From: Sphingopyxis sp. H115
GTDB taxonomy: Bacteria; Pseudomonadota; Alphaproteobacteria; Sphingomonadales; Sphingomonadaceae
Direction: 5' to 3'
NCBI RefSeq assembly: GCF_001468465.1
Contig: NZ_LNSA01000009.1
Coordinates: 1 to 64,000 of the forward strand
Length of the DNA: 64,000 bases
Below, piece after piece: positions 19,141-27,582 of the stretch; position 1 is the first letter of the stretch; each line of letters opens with the position of its first letter. Both the position numbers and the translations under genes were made by a program. Below the pieces are notes generated by a model. It ran no database searches and was not told where the DNA came from. It worked only from the letters and a program-made list of their open reading frames with translations.

Positions 19141-20586
19141 ATGGACAAACGCGAAGAATCCCTGCCGCCCGAAAACGCGGGGGTCATCGAAGATCGCGAG
19201 CTGCTGCCGCGCGAAACCGAGACCGAACTCGACGAGGATGACCGGCTGAAGCCCGAATTCGTCCGCGACGTGATCGACCTCGCCGAGGCGGGCGAAGGCG
19301 AAGCCGCGCGCGAACGCGTCGGACGCCTCCATCCCGCCGACATCGCCGACCTGTTCGAACTGGCGCGCACCGACGAACGCCCGATGCTCGCGGCCGTCCT
19401 CGGCGACATGTTGTCCGCCGACGTGCTCGCTGAAATGAACGATTATGTTCGCGAGGAATTAATCGATCTTCTGGCGCCCGAACAGGTCGCCGAGCTCGCC
19501 TCCGAACTCGATACCGACGACGCGGTTGCGATTATCGAGGATATGGAGGCGGACGAGCGGCAAGCTGTCCTCCAGGCGATGGAGCCCGAAGATCGCGCCG
19601 CGATCGAGGACGCCCTTTCCTTCCCGGAGGAATCGGCCGGACGCCTGATGCAGCGCGACCTCGTTGCGGTGCCCGAGCATGTGACGGTCGGCGACGTCAT
19701 CGATCGCCTCCGCGAAGACACCGATCTCGCCAGTGATTTCTGGGAAATCTTCGTCGTCGATCCGATGCACAAGCCGGTCGGCACCTGTCAGCTAAGCTGG
19801 ATCCTGCGGACGCCGCGCGATATCGCGATCAGCGACGTGATGAAGCGCGAACAGACGCTGATCCCCATCGACATGGATCAGGAAGAGGTCGCGCTGCGCT
19901 TCCAGAAATATGCGCTGATTTCGGCCGCGGTCGTCGATAAGGACGGCCGACTGGTCGGAATGATCACGGTCGACGACATCGTCCACATCATCCAGGAAGA
20001 GGCGGGCGAGGATATATTGCGCCTGTCGGGCGCCGGCGACGGCGACATCAACGAACCGATCCGCGAAACTTACAGCGCGCGCGTCCGCTGGCTGGTCGCC
20101 AATCTGGGTACCGCGCTGGTGGCGTCGTCGATCGTCGGTTTCTTCGGCGGCGCGATCGAACATATGGTCGCGCTCGCGGCATTGATGCCCATCGTCGCCG
20201 GGGTCGGCGGAAACGCCGGCACACAGACGCTCGCGGTGACCGTCCGCGCGCTGGCGATGAACCAGCTGACTGATTCGAACAGCTGGCGCGCGATCTGGCG
20301 CGAAATGAAGATCGCGCTGCTGAATGGTGGCACGATTGCCCTCATCGCGGGCACGGCGACGGCGCTATGGTTCGGCAATCCGCAGCTCGGCGTGGTGATC
20401 GCCGCAGCGATGATCGTGAACATCTTCGTCGCGGGCGTTGCCGGGGTCGCGATCCCGCTCCTGCTCGACCGGCTCGATCAGGATCCCGCGGTGGCGAGTT
20501 CGATTTTCGTCACGATGACCACCGATTCCATGGGTTTTCTCGCCTTCCTGGGGCTGGCGGTGCTCAGCGGGCTGACCTCCCTCTAA
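19141..20586 (+). CDS. mgtE: Magnesium transporter MgtE
   Basis: 481-aa magnesium channel/transporter. An acidic N-terminal domain (~30-150, superhelical: LHPADIADLFELA, DDAVAIIEDMEADER) is followed by a CBS pair (~155-280, VAVPEHVTVGDVIDRL and LVGMITVDDIVHII) and five membrane helices at the C-terminus, including the selectivity helix region MPIVAGVGGNAGTQTLA. The N and CBS domains sense cytosolic Mg2+ and gate the pore in the known family. GGGAGG before the ATG is a good ribosome site. I see no M-box riboswitch in the short upstream region. Confidence 0.96.
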   Translation: MDKREESLPPENAGVIEDRELLPRETETELDEDDRLKPEFVRDVIDLAEAGEGEAARERVGRLHPADIADLFELARTDERPMLAAVLGDMLSADVLAEMNDYVREELIDLLAPEQVAELASELDTDDAVAIIEDMEADERQAVLQAMEPEDRAAIEDALSFPEESAGRLMQRDLVAVPEHVTVGDVIDRLREDTDLASDFWEIFVVDPMHKPVGTCQLSWILRTPRDIAISDVMKREQTLIPIDMDQEEVALRFQKYALISAAVVDKDGRLVGMITVDDIVHIIQEEAGEDILRLSGAGDGDINEPIRETYSARVRWLVANLGTALVASSIVGFFGGAIEHMVALAALMPIVAGVGGNAGTQTLAVTVRALAMNQLTDSNSWRAIWREMKIALLNGGTIALIAGTATALWFGNPQLGVVIAAAMIVNIFVAGVAGVAIPLLLDRLDQDPAVASSIFVTMTTDSMGFLAFLGLAVLSGLTSL

Positions 20587-20655
20587 GGCCAAGCCGCTGG
20601 AATCCAAACGATTCAAAAATATCTGAAAAAAATTTCATCGCTGCGATTTTTCTCG

Positions 20656-20681
20656 GGAACTTATCTCGCCGCTTGGTCGTT
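20656..20681 (+). promoter_or_regulatory. Putative EcfG (general stress sigma factor) promoter
   Basis: GGAAC at 20656-20660, 17-base spacer, CGTT at 20678-20681, which is the consensus of the alphaproteobacterial extracytoplasmic-function sigma factor EcfG. It lies in the 221-base gap after mgtE, with a predicted transcript start near 20690 and a leader of roughly 115 bases before the entericidin gene. Confidence 0.65.
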
Positions 20682-20807
20682 TCCCATTCGAGCAGCGGTC
20701 ATCGCCCCCCCGCAGCGCTGCTCAGCAACATTGGCCCGGCCCGCATTCCCTCCCCCCCCTCGAAGCGCGCCGGGCCATTTTGCAACTTATCCTGAGAGGT
20801 TGGTAAT

Positions 20808-20936
20808 ATGACGAGCTTCCGTGCAATTTTCCTCGCCCTGCTGGCAAGCGTTCTGGTCACTGGTTGCAACACGGTGAAGGGTGCTGGCCGCGATATCGAA
20901 TCCGTCGGCCAGGCAGGCAGCGACGCCATCAACTGA
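20808..20936 (+). CDS. Entericidin-family small lipoprotein
   Basis: 42-aa protein with a classic lipoprotein leader (MTSFRAIFLALLASVLVTGC; lipobox VTGC, cysteine 20) and the entericidin signature CNTVKGAGRDIESVG. Entericidins are tiny envelope lipoproteins; in E. coli the EcnA/EcnB pair acts as antidote and bacteriolytic toxin in stationary phase, while in alphaproteobacteria similar genes are strong general-stress-response markers. Only one copy is present. GAGAGGT gives the ribosome site, a GGAAC-N17-CGTT promoter precedes it, and a terminator hairpin lies 38 bases after the stop. Confidence 0.88.
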   Translation: MTSFRAIFLALLASVLVTGCNTVKGAGRDIESVGQAGSDAIN

Positions 20937-20952
20937 TCTTGTGTAACTTACC

Positions 20953-21762
20953 CTAAGCCTCTTCGAGAGGCTCGACAGGCGCCTCTTCGGCGCCTGTTTT
21001 GCGTCGGCGCTGGGTAAACCAGATCGCAAAGATCGAAATCTCGTAGAGCAGGATCAACGGCACCGCGAGCAGGAACTGGCTCAGGATATCGGGCGGCGTA
21101 GCAACCGCCGCGATCGCAAAGGCCGCAACGATCATATAGCGGCGCGCCGAAATCAACTGGTCGCGGCTGACGAGGCCCGCACGCTCGATAAGCATCAGAA
21201 GGATCGGCAACAGGAACGCAATCCCGAACGCCATGATGAACTGCATGGTGAAATCGAGGTAATTGCCGACCGATGGCAGCGCTTCTTGCGTCACTCCGCC
21301 GACATTGCCCTGAAAACCGAGCAGGAAGCGCAGCGCCAGCGGGATCGTGATGAAATAGGCAAAGCTGGCGCCGATCGCGAACAAGAGCGGAGTCGCGAAC
21401 AGAAAAGGCAGCAACGCCCGCTTTTCCTGACGATAGAGGCCGGGCGCGACGAATTTCCAGAGCTGGTTCGCAATCACCGGAAAAGCGATCATCATCGACG
21501 CAAAGAAGGCTACCTTCACCTCGACGAAAAACGCCTCGAACAGCTGCGTATAAATCAGCTTGCCCTGCCCCGCCGCGATCAGCGGCTGAACGAGGATCGC
21601 AAAGATCGGGCGCGCGAAATAAAAGCAGACACCGAATGCCAGCGCGACCGCTAGCAGCGACTTGAGCAGGCGCGACCGCAGTTCGATCAGATGATCGAGA
21701 AGCGGCATCTTGCCGCCCCCGCCATCCTCGTCGGCCGGTTTCGCGGGCACGTCTTCGCTCAT
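20953..21762 (-). CDS. tatC: Sec-independent protein translocase TatC
   Basis: 269-aa inner-membrane protein with six predicted helices, the receptor for twin-arginine signal peptides. Recognisable TatC elements are PLLDHLIELRSRLLKSL at the N-terminus, a first periplasmic loop near TQLFEAFFVEVKVAF, and IVAAFAIAAVATPPDILSQ near the C-terminus, with a hydrophilic tail rich in Arg and Glu. Its ATG overlaps the tatB stop by 4 bases. It ends a long leftward operon-like run from argS, and the last codons double as a terminator for the convergent entericidin gene. Confidence 0.97.
   Translation of the reverse strand: MSEDVPAKPADEDGGGGKMPLLDHLIELRSRLLKSLLAVALAFGVCFYFARPIFAILVQPLIAAGQGKLIYTQLFEAFFVEVKVAFFASMMIAFPVIANQLWKFVAPGLYRQEKRALLPFLFATPLLFAIGASFAYFITIPLALRFLLGFQGNVGGVTQEALPSVGNYLDFTMQFIMAFGIAFLLPILLMLIERAGLVSRDQLISARRYMIVAAFAIAAVATPPDILSQFLLAVPLILLYEISIFAIWFTQRRRKTGAEEAPVEPLEEA
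20975..21000 (+). terminator. Terminator of the entericidin gene inside the tatC 3' end
   Basis: Nine-bp stem ACAGGCGCC / GGCGCCTGT with loop TCTTC, followed by TTTT on the plus strand. It lies within the last codons of the convergent tatC gene (stop at 20953). A second smaller hairpin, AGCCTC-TTCGA-GAGGCT, lies just before it at 20956-20972. Confidence 0.75.
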
Positions 21763-22130
21763 GGCAACGGTCCGTCGCGCGGCGGGATCTCATGCGTCTC
21801 GGGCTTTTCCGCCGCCGCTTGCGGCTCCGGCGCCTCGTCGGCCTTTTCGGCTTTCACGGGTGTCGAGGCCGCGACGGCGTCGGTCCCGTCGATGCGAGGA
21901 AATTCGCGCATGATCGCTTCGTTTTGCTCGCGCCACTGCTTCTCGAGCTCTTCCAGCTCGGCTTCGCGCATCATGGTGTCGAGTCCGGCACGAAAGTGTC
22001 GCGCCATGCCGCGCGCCTTGCCCATCCATTTGCCGACGAAACGCATCGCCTTGGGCAGGTCCTTGGGGCCGATGACGACCAAGGCCACCACCACGACGAG
22101 CAACAACTCGGTGGGCGCGACATCAAACAT
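21759..22130 (-). CDS. tatB: Sec-independent protein translocase TatB
   Basis: 123 aa: a short N-terminal membrane helix (FDVAPTELLLVVVVALVVIGPKDLP; the GPK-DLP hinge is typical of TatB), an amphipathic helix, a long charged helix to about residue 75 and a Pro/Ala/Glu-rich tail. It forms the receptor complex with TatC. The stop overlaps the tatC start (ATGA), and tatA lies 32 bases upstream, giving the normal tatA-tatB-tatC order. Confidence 0.95.
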   Translation of the reverse strand: MFDVAPTELLLVVVVALVVIGPKDLPKAMRFVGKWMGKARGMARHFRAGLDTMMREAELEELEKQWREQNEAIMREFPRIDGTDAVAASTPVKAEKADEAPEPQAAAEKPETHEIPPRDGPLP

Positions 22131-22162
22131 TTAAAAGCTCAATCCCCGCAGGCGGCCGGAAA

Positions 22163-22393
22163 TCAGCGGTTCTCGGTTTCCGCGGTCGGGGTCGGCGCCG
22201 GTGCGTCGGGTACGCGCTGGCCTTCGATCTGCTTGGGCGCCGGGGTCGGCGCATCATCGTCGGCCATGCCCTTCTTGAAGCTTTTGATGCCTTTGGCGAC
22301 GTCGCCCATCATGTCCGAAAAGCGACCCTTGCCGAACAGCAGCAGGACCAGAATCCCGACGATCAGCCAGTGCCAGATGCTCAAACCACCCAT
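22163..22393 (-). CDS. tatA: Sec-independent protein translocase TatA
   Basis: 76 aa from ATG 22393 with AAGGAG 8 bases upstream (an in-frame codon earlier lacks a ribosome site). Membrane helix [23 protein letters not shown] hinge, amphipathic helix [19 protein letters not shown], and a disordered Pro/Thr-rich tail. It forms the pore-like oligomers of the Tat pathway. Two proteins with twin-arginine-like leaders are encoded in this window (PotF and the 137-aa protein at 40590-41003). Confidence 0.95.
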   Translation of the reverse strand: MGGLSIWHWLIVGILVLLLFGKGRFSDMMGDVAKGIKSFKKGMADDDAPTPAPKQIEGQRVPDAPAPTPTAETENR

Positions 22394-22462
22394 CTCAAAT
22401 CTCCTTGAGCCGCCCATATAGGGGGAAGCCCCGCCGAATGCACGATACGATTGAAAAAAACG

Positions 22463-23056
22463 TCAGGCTTCTTCGCCGTCTTTGACCAGGTCCAGTTCGC
22501 CCATCGCCTCTTCGAAAGCCAGATCGACCGGATCGAGCAGGCCTGCGGCGCGCAGATCTTCGATACCCGGCAAATCCTTGCGGCTGCTAAGCCCGAAATG
22601 CTGCAAAAATGCGTCGGTGGTCTTATAGATCAGTGGACGTCCGGGCACCTCGCGCCGCCCCGCGGGGGCAATCCATTCGGCTTCCATCAGCACGTCGAGC
22701 GTGCCTTTCGAAGTCTGCACCCCGCGGATTGCTTCGATCTCCGCGCGGCTCACCGGTTCATGATAGGCGACGATAGCTAATACCTCTGCAGCCGCACGCG
22801 ACAATTTGCGCGGATCATCGCGTTCGCGGCGCAGCAGATGCGCCAGGTCGGCGGGCGTCTGGAAATGCCAGTGACCGCCGCGCTCGACCAATTCGATCCC
22901 GCTCCCCGCGTGCCGCGCCGCAATAGTCTGGATGATCGTCCGCACCTCTCCCGGCGTCATTTCGTCACCGAGGCGGTTCGCCACTTGGCGCGCGTCGAGC
23001 GGTTCGTCGCTCGCGAACAGCATCGCCTCTATTGCGCGTTCCAGGTCGTCGATCAT
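22463..23056 (-). CDS. scpB: Segregation and condensation protein B
   Basis: 197-aa winged-helix protein of the SMC-ScpAB condensin, which compacts and segregates the chromosome. Typical features are LERAIEAMLFASDEPLDARQVA at the N-terminus, AAAEVLAIVAYHEPVSRAEIEAIRGV and a second winged helix including LLDVL-like PGRPLIYKTTDAFLQHFGL. Its ATG overlaps the scpA stop by 4 bases, so the two subunits are translationally coupled. The smc gene is not in the window. Confidence 0.95.
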   Translation of the reverse strand: MIDDLERAIEAMLFASDEPLDARQVANRLGDEMTPGEVRTIIQTIAARHAGSGIELVERGGHWHFQTPADLAHLLRRERDDPRKLSRAAAEVLAIVAYHEPVSRAEIEAIRGVQTSKGTLDVLMEAEWIAPAGRREVPGRPLIYKTTDAFLQHFGLSSRKDLPGIEDLRAAGLLDPVDLAFEEAMGELDLVKDGEEA

Positions 23057-23826
23057 GCTTGTGCGGCTTTCAGGTAAAGGGGTTCGAACGCGCCGTCCTG
23101 CCTCAAGTCGACGCGGCCCTGCCGCGCCAGCTCGAGCGCGGCGACAAAACTCGACGCAATTGCCGAACGGCGCAGCGGGCCGTCATAATCGGCCGGTAGG
23201 AAATCGGACAGTTCGGCCCAGTCGAGCTTTACCCCCAGCATTCGCTGGAGGTGATGAAGCGCCGCGTCGAGCGTGACGACCGGACGCCGCGAGACCATAT
23301 GGACGACCGGTTCGTTGCGCAGCTTGACCTGCCCATAGGCCGACAGGAGATCGTACAGGCTGGCATCCCACCGCCGCACCCGAACGTCGCGCAGACCCTC
23401 TGGCTTTGCGCGCAGGAACACGTCGCGGCCGATACGATCGCGCGCCAGCAGGCGTGCCGCTGCCTCGCGCATCGCCGCCAGCCGCTGCAAGCGCAGTTGC
23501 AGGCGCAGCGCCAACTCGTCGGGGGATGGGTCCTCGAGCGGGTCCTTCGGAAGCAGGAGCGCCGATTTGAGGTAGGCGAGCCACGCCGCCATCACCAGAT
23601 AATCGGCCGCCACCTCCAGCTTCAGTTCGCGCGCTTCGGCGATGAAGGTCAGATATTGCTCGACGAGGGCAAGGATCGATATCTGCTTGAGGTCGACCTT
23701 TTGGCTTCGCGCCAGCGCGAGCAGCAGGTCGAGCGGGCCTTCCCAGCTTTCGAGCGACAGCTGCAGGGCATCATCGCGTTCGGGGACCGCCACCGTCGTT
23801 TCAAAGGCGAGCGGCAGTTCGTCCAT
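23053..23826 (-). CDS. scpA: Segregation and condensation protein A (kleisin)
   Basis: 257-aa kleisin subunit bridging the SMC heads. The N-terminal family core is LESWEGPLDLLLALARSQKVDL, followed by ISILALVEQYLTFIAEARELK and AADYLVMAAWLAYLKSALLLP; the C-terminal winged helix covers roughly the last 80 residues (VVTLDAALHHLQRMLG, VAALELARQGRVDLRQ). It lies seven bases after nagZ and overlaps scpB. The order nagZ-scpA-scpB is common in alphaproteobacteria. Confidence 0.95.
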   Translation of the reverse strand: MDELPLAFETTVAVPERDDALQLSLESWEGPLDLLLALARSQKVDLKQISILALVEQYLTFIAEARELKLEVAADYLVMAAWLAYLKSALLLPKDPLEDPSPDELALRLQLRLQRLAAMREAAARLLARDRIGRDVFLRAKPEGLRDVRVRRWDASLYDLLSAYGQVKLRNEPVVHMVSRRPVVTLDAALHHLQRMLGVKLDWAELSDFLPADYDGPLRRSAIASSFVAALELARQGRVDLRQDGAFEPLYLKAAQA

Positions 23827-23832
23827 CGCGCG

Positions 23833-24843
23833 TCAGGCAGTCGCGAGCAACGCGTCGCGCTGATCGACCAGCGAAGCAAAGGCCCGGTGGTGATCGCCCG
23901 CCCCGGCGATCCGGTCCATCGCGCCTTCCAGCCGCGCCAACGACACGGTGCTGATCGGGTCGAGCGCATTGGCGATACCCACCATATCGTCCATCTTGCC
24001 CCAACAATTGAGCGCGATGTCGCATCCGGCGGCGACCGCATCGGCGGCGCGCGAGGGCACGTCTCCCGAAAGCGCCTCCATATCGAGGTCGTCGCTCAGC
24101 AGCAGGCCGTGAAAACCGATGCGCTGGCGGATCACGCTGTCGATGATAATCGGCGACAGCGTCGCCGGCCGGTCGGCATCCCAGGCAGTAAAGACAACGT
24201 GACAGGTCATTGCCATCGCCGCGTCGCGCAGCGCCGCGAAGGGCGCCAGATCGGTCTGGAGATCGCGGTCGAGCGCCGTGACGACCGGCAGTTCTTTGTG
24301 CGAATCGAGCAAGGCCCGCCCGTGTCCGGGGATATGCTTGACGATACCGACGACGCCGCCATCCTGCAGCCCGCCTAGGATCGCGCGGCCGAGCGCCGCA
24401 ACGCGCATCGGTTCGCTGCCGAGAGCGCGATCGCCGATGACGTCGCTCGAACCCGGCTGGCGGACGTCGAGCAGCGGCAGGCAATCGACCGTAATTCCGA
24501 CCTCGGACAGCATCGCCGCGAGCGCCATGGCATTGAGCCGCGCCGCCTCGATCGCACTCGCCGGCGCACGCTCGTACAGCGCGTCGAACGCCGCGCCGCT
24601 CGGGAAAGCGGGCCATTCGGGCGATTTCATGCGCGCCACACGCCCGCCCTCCTGGTCGATCAGGATCGGCAGGTTCGCGCGCCCGTCAAGGCTGCGGAGT
24701 TCGTCGGTCAAGCGACGCAGCTGTTCGCGATTTTCGATATTGCGCCCGAACAGGATATAGCCCGCAGGGTCGCTGTCGCGAAAGAAAGCGCGCTCGTCGT
24801 CGGTGAGGGTCAGGCCCGACAGGCCGAAAATAGCCGGTATCAT
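23833..24843 (-). CDS. nagZ: Beta-N-acetylhexosaminidase (GH3, cell-wall recycling)
   Basis: 336-aa cytosolic glycoside hydrolase family 3 enzyme that removes GlcNAc from anhydromuropeptides during peptidoglycan recycling. The NagZ signature IVKHIPGHG with the general acid/base histidine is present, and the nucleophile aspartate lies in LLLSDDLDMEAL. IDQEGGRVARMKS is another hallmark. The product of NagZ can signal beta-lactamase induction where AmpR is present, but no such gene is visible here. It lies 108 bases downstream of the SPOR gene. Confidence 0.95.
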   Translation of the reverse strand: MIPAIFGLSGLTLTDDERAFFRDSDPAGYILFGRNIENREQLRRLTDELRSLDGRANLPILIDQEGGRVARMKSPEWPAFPSGAAFDALYERAPASAIEAARLNAMALAAMLSEVGITVDCLPLLDVRQPGSSDVIGDRALGSEPMRVAALGRAILGGLQDGGVVGIVKHIPGHGRALLDSHKELPVVTALDRDLQTDLAPFAALRDAAMAMTCHVVFTAWDADRPATLSPIIIDSVIRQRIGFHGLLLSDDLDMEALSGDVPSRAADAVAAGCDIALNCWGKMDDMVGIANALDPISTVSLARLEGAMDRIAGAGDHHRAFASLVDQRDALLATA

Positions 24844-24951
24844 CGTGCGTCAATCTCCATCGATCGCCGCCCCCTCACACGGCAATCAGGATCGGCAACA
24901 TGCCATAACGGTGGCGTTGTACCAACGGAGTCTGCGGCCAAGCGGGCCGAA

Positions 24952-25725
24952 TCAGCGGACGACGACGCAATTTTCACCGGCGACGCGCAATTTTCCGCAC
25001 AAATTCGATGCGTTGGCGGCCGTTCCTGCCGATACGCGCAAACGATAAACGGTCGCGTTGCCGACCTTGGCGGGCGACACCGACTTGTTGAGCTCCGCCA
25101 GATAGGCGAAACGCTTCGACAAATTGGTCCATGCCTTGGCCGCCGCCGCATCGCTGCTGAAGGCGCCGAGCTGGATCATCGCGCCGCCCGATGCGGGTTC
25201 GGCCTTTTCCGCCGTGCCGGGCGTCTTGACCGAGGTCGCCGCCGGCGCGCCCTTGCCCTTGTCGGCGGGCGCAGATTTTGCCGCCTTCGCGGCCGCAGCC
25301 TTGTCGGCGGCGGCTTTCTTCGCCGCCGCTTCGCGCTCCTGCGGGGTCACCGCGGGCTCTTCGGGCATGCGCGTCGGATCGACCTTGCCCGCGGGTTCGG
25401 CGCCTTCGCTGGCCGAGAAGCTGGCATCGCCCTCCCCCTCGAAGGTTTTTGCACCGTCGGTCTTCGGCGCCACCTTATAATCGCCTTGCTGGGCGGCGAT
25501 CAGTTCGCCCTTGCCCCGCGCGCCGCCATTCTGGATCCACCACAGCCCGCCGAGCACCGCGCCGATCAGCAGCAATCCGCCGAGTACCATGATCAGCAGT
25601 CGCGCGGGCGACACCTCGCCATCATCCTCATAACCATCGGCGGCTTCGAGCCAAGGCAGGCGGTCTTCCTCATCGAGCCCCAGCCCTGCTTCGCCCTGCC
25701 CCGCGTCCTTCCCCTCGGCCATCAA
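24952..25725 (-). CDS. SPOR-domain membrane protein
   Basis: 257 aa. An acidic cytoplasmic N-terminus (~1-42) is followed by a membrane helix (~43-65, LLIMVLGGLLLIGAVLGGLWW), a long periplasmic linker with an Ala/Lys-rich segment (~130-165), and a C-terminal SPOR domain (~180-257, MIQLGAFSSDAAAAKAWTNL ... VYRLRVSAG), which binds denuded peptidoglycan at division sites. The ATG (followed by a second ATG) overlaps the argS stop by 4 bases. Linkage argS-SPOR-nagZ-scpAB is a standard alphaproteobacterial cluster. Confidence 0.93.
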   Translation of the reverse strand: MMAEGKDAGQGEAGLGLDEEDRLPWLEAADGYEDDGEVSPARLLIMVLGGLLLIGAVLGGLWWIQNGGARGKGELIAAQQGDYKVAPKTDGAKTFEGEGDASFSASEGAEPAGKVDPTRMPEEPAVTPQEREAAAKKAAADKAAAAKAAKSAPADKGKGAPAATSVKTPGTAEKAEPASGGAMIQLGAFSSDAAAAKAWTNLSKRFAYLAELNKSVSPAKVGNATVYRLRVSAGTAANASNLCGKLRVAGENCVVVR

Positions 25726-27449
25726 TTCATCTCCTCGATCGCCTCAACCCCCATCAGGGACAGCCCGTTGCGGATAACCTGCCCGATTCCGTCAGCCAAA
25801 TAAAGGCGCGTCGCGGTCAATTCGGGATCATTGTCGAGCACGATCCGAAGGCCCGGGTCATCGTTACCCAGATTGTACCAGGCGTGGAACGCCGCCGCGA
25901 CGTCCGCAAGGTAGAATGCAATGCGGTGCGGTTCACGCGCCGATGCCGCCGCCTCGACGATCCGCGGGAATTGCGCGAGCAATTTCACCAGTCCCAGCTC
26001 ATGGGCGTTCAGCCGTGCGGGCGCAGGTGCCGGCAATGCGATCCCCGCATCGGCGGCCTTCTTACGCAGTCGCGAAATACGGGCGTTGGCATATTGCAGA
26101 TACCAGACGGGGTTGTCGCGCGATGCCTCGACCACCTTCGCGAAATCGAAATCCATCTGCGCGTCGGCCTTGCGCGTCAGCATGGTGAAGCGCACCGCAT
26201 CCTTGCCGACTTCGTCGACCACATCGGCGAGGGTGACGAAATTGCCCGCGCGCTTCGACATCTTGAAAGGCTCGCCATTTTTGAGCAACCGGACCATTTG
26301 CACCAGTTTGACGTCGAAACGCGTCTTGCCCCCGGTCAGCGCCGCCACCGCGGCCTTGATCCGCTTGACCGTGCCCGCATGGTCGGCGCCCCAGATGTCG
26401 ATCAGCTCGTCGGCATTCTGGCTCTTCTGGAAATGATAGGCGAGGTCGGCGCCGAAATAGGTCCAGCTGCCGTCCGATTTCTTGATCGGGCGGTCCTGAT
26501 CGTCGCCGAATTTTGTCGAGCGGAACAGCGGCAGCTCGACGGGCTCCCAATCCTCGGGCGTCTCGCCCTTCGGCGCTTCCAGCTGGCCGTCATAGACCAG
26601 ATCATGCTCGCGCAGCCATTTTTCGGCGGCGGCGGGTTTACCCTCCGCCTGCAATTCGGCTTCCGACGAGAAGAGGTCGTGATGGATGCCGAGCTTGGCA
26701 AGGTCGGCGCGGATCATGTCCATCATCGCGCTGACGGCTTCGGCGCGAAACAGGCCCAGCCACGCGCTTTCGGGCGCGCCGACGAAACGGTCGCCATATT
26801 CGGTTGCCAGCCTGGCCGCGACCGGGATCAGATAGTCGCCGGGGTAGAGGCCTTCGGGGATCGCGCCAATGTCTTCGCCAAGCGCCTCGCGGTACCGCAT
26901 GTGAACCGAGCGGGCGAGCACATCGACCTGCGCCCCGGCGTCGTTGACATAATATTCGCGGATCACCTCGTGCCCCGCATATTCGAGCAGCGCGGCCAGC
27001 GCATCGCCGACCACGGCGCCGCGGCAATGGCCGACGTGCATCGGCCCCGTCGGGTTCGCCGAGACATATTCGACGTTGACGCGCCGCCCCTGCCCCATCG
27101 CCGAGCGGCCATAATCGGCGCCTTCGCTGAAGATCAGCGCCAGTTCGTCGCGCCAGCTGTCATCGGCAAGGCGCAGGTTGATGAAGCCGGGACCAGCGAC
27201 GCTGGCCTCGGTCACCTCGTCGAGCGCCCCCAGTTCGGCGACAAGCAGCTCGGCGAGCGCGCGCGGGTTCATTCCCGCGGGCTTTGCGAGCACCATCGCG
27301 GCATTGGTCGCGACGTCGCCATGCGCGGGATCGCGCGGCGGCTCGACGCTGATCGCCGAACGGTCGAGACCGTCAGGCAGGGCGTCGCGCGCGGCGAGCG
27401 CATCGAGCGCGGCGCCGATATAGTCGGAAAAGCGGCTGAACAGGGTCAC
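25722..27449 (-). CDS. argS: Arginyl-tRNA synthetase
   Basis: 575-aa class I synthetase for tRNA-Arg. HIGH-type motif NPTGPMHVGHCRGAVVG and the KMSKS-type loop in EPFKMSKRAGNFVTL are present, with the C-terminal anticodon-binding helix bundle. The start codon is GTG at 27449, with only a weak ribosome site upstream. It heads the leftward argS-SPOR-nagZ-scpA-scpB-tatABC run. The window also carries a tRNA-Arg(ACG) gene at 56925-57001. Confidence 0.97.
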   Translation of the reverse strand: MTLFSRFSDYIGAALDALAARDALPDGLDRSAISVEPPRDPAHGDVATNAAMVLAKPAGMNPRALAELLVAELGALDEVTEASVAGPGFINLRLADDSWRDELALIFSEGADYGRSAMGQGRRVNVEYVSANPTGPMHVGHCRGAVVGDALAALLEYAGHEVIREYYVNDAGAQVDVLARSVHMRYREALGEDIGAIPEGLYPGDYLIPVAARLATEYGDRFVGAPESAWLGLFRAEAVSAMMDMIRADLAKLGIHHDLFSSEAELQAEGKPAAAEKWLREHDLVYDGQLEAPKGETPEDWEPVELPLFRSTKFGDDQDRPIKKSDGSWTYFGADLAYHFQKSQNADELIDIWGADHAGTVKRIKAAVAALTGGKTRFDVKLVQMVRLLKNGEPFKMSKRAGNFVTLADVVDEVGKDAVRFTMLTRKADAQMDFDFAKVVEASRDNPVWYLQYANARISRLRKKAADAGIALPAPAPARLNAHELGLVKLLAQFPRIVEAAASAREPHRIAFYLADVAAAFHAWYNLGNDDPGLRIVLDNDPELTATRLYLADGIGQVIRNGLSLMGVEAIEEMN

Positions 27450-27582
27450 GGGACGGGCCTATCATCGATCAGAGAAAGTCTTGCGCGCCCTATAACAGCT
27501 TGGCGCACGCGAAAAGCCCTGCGTCACCGGGCGGCGCGCAGGGCATAGCCAAGCGAACGGCGCCGCAGCGCCGCCGCACATC

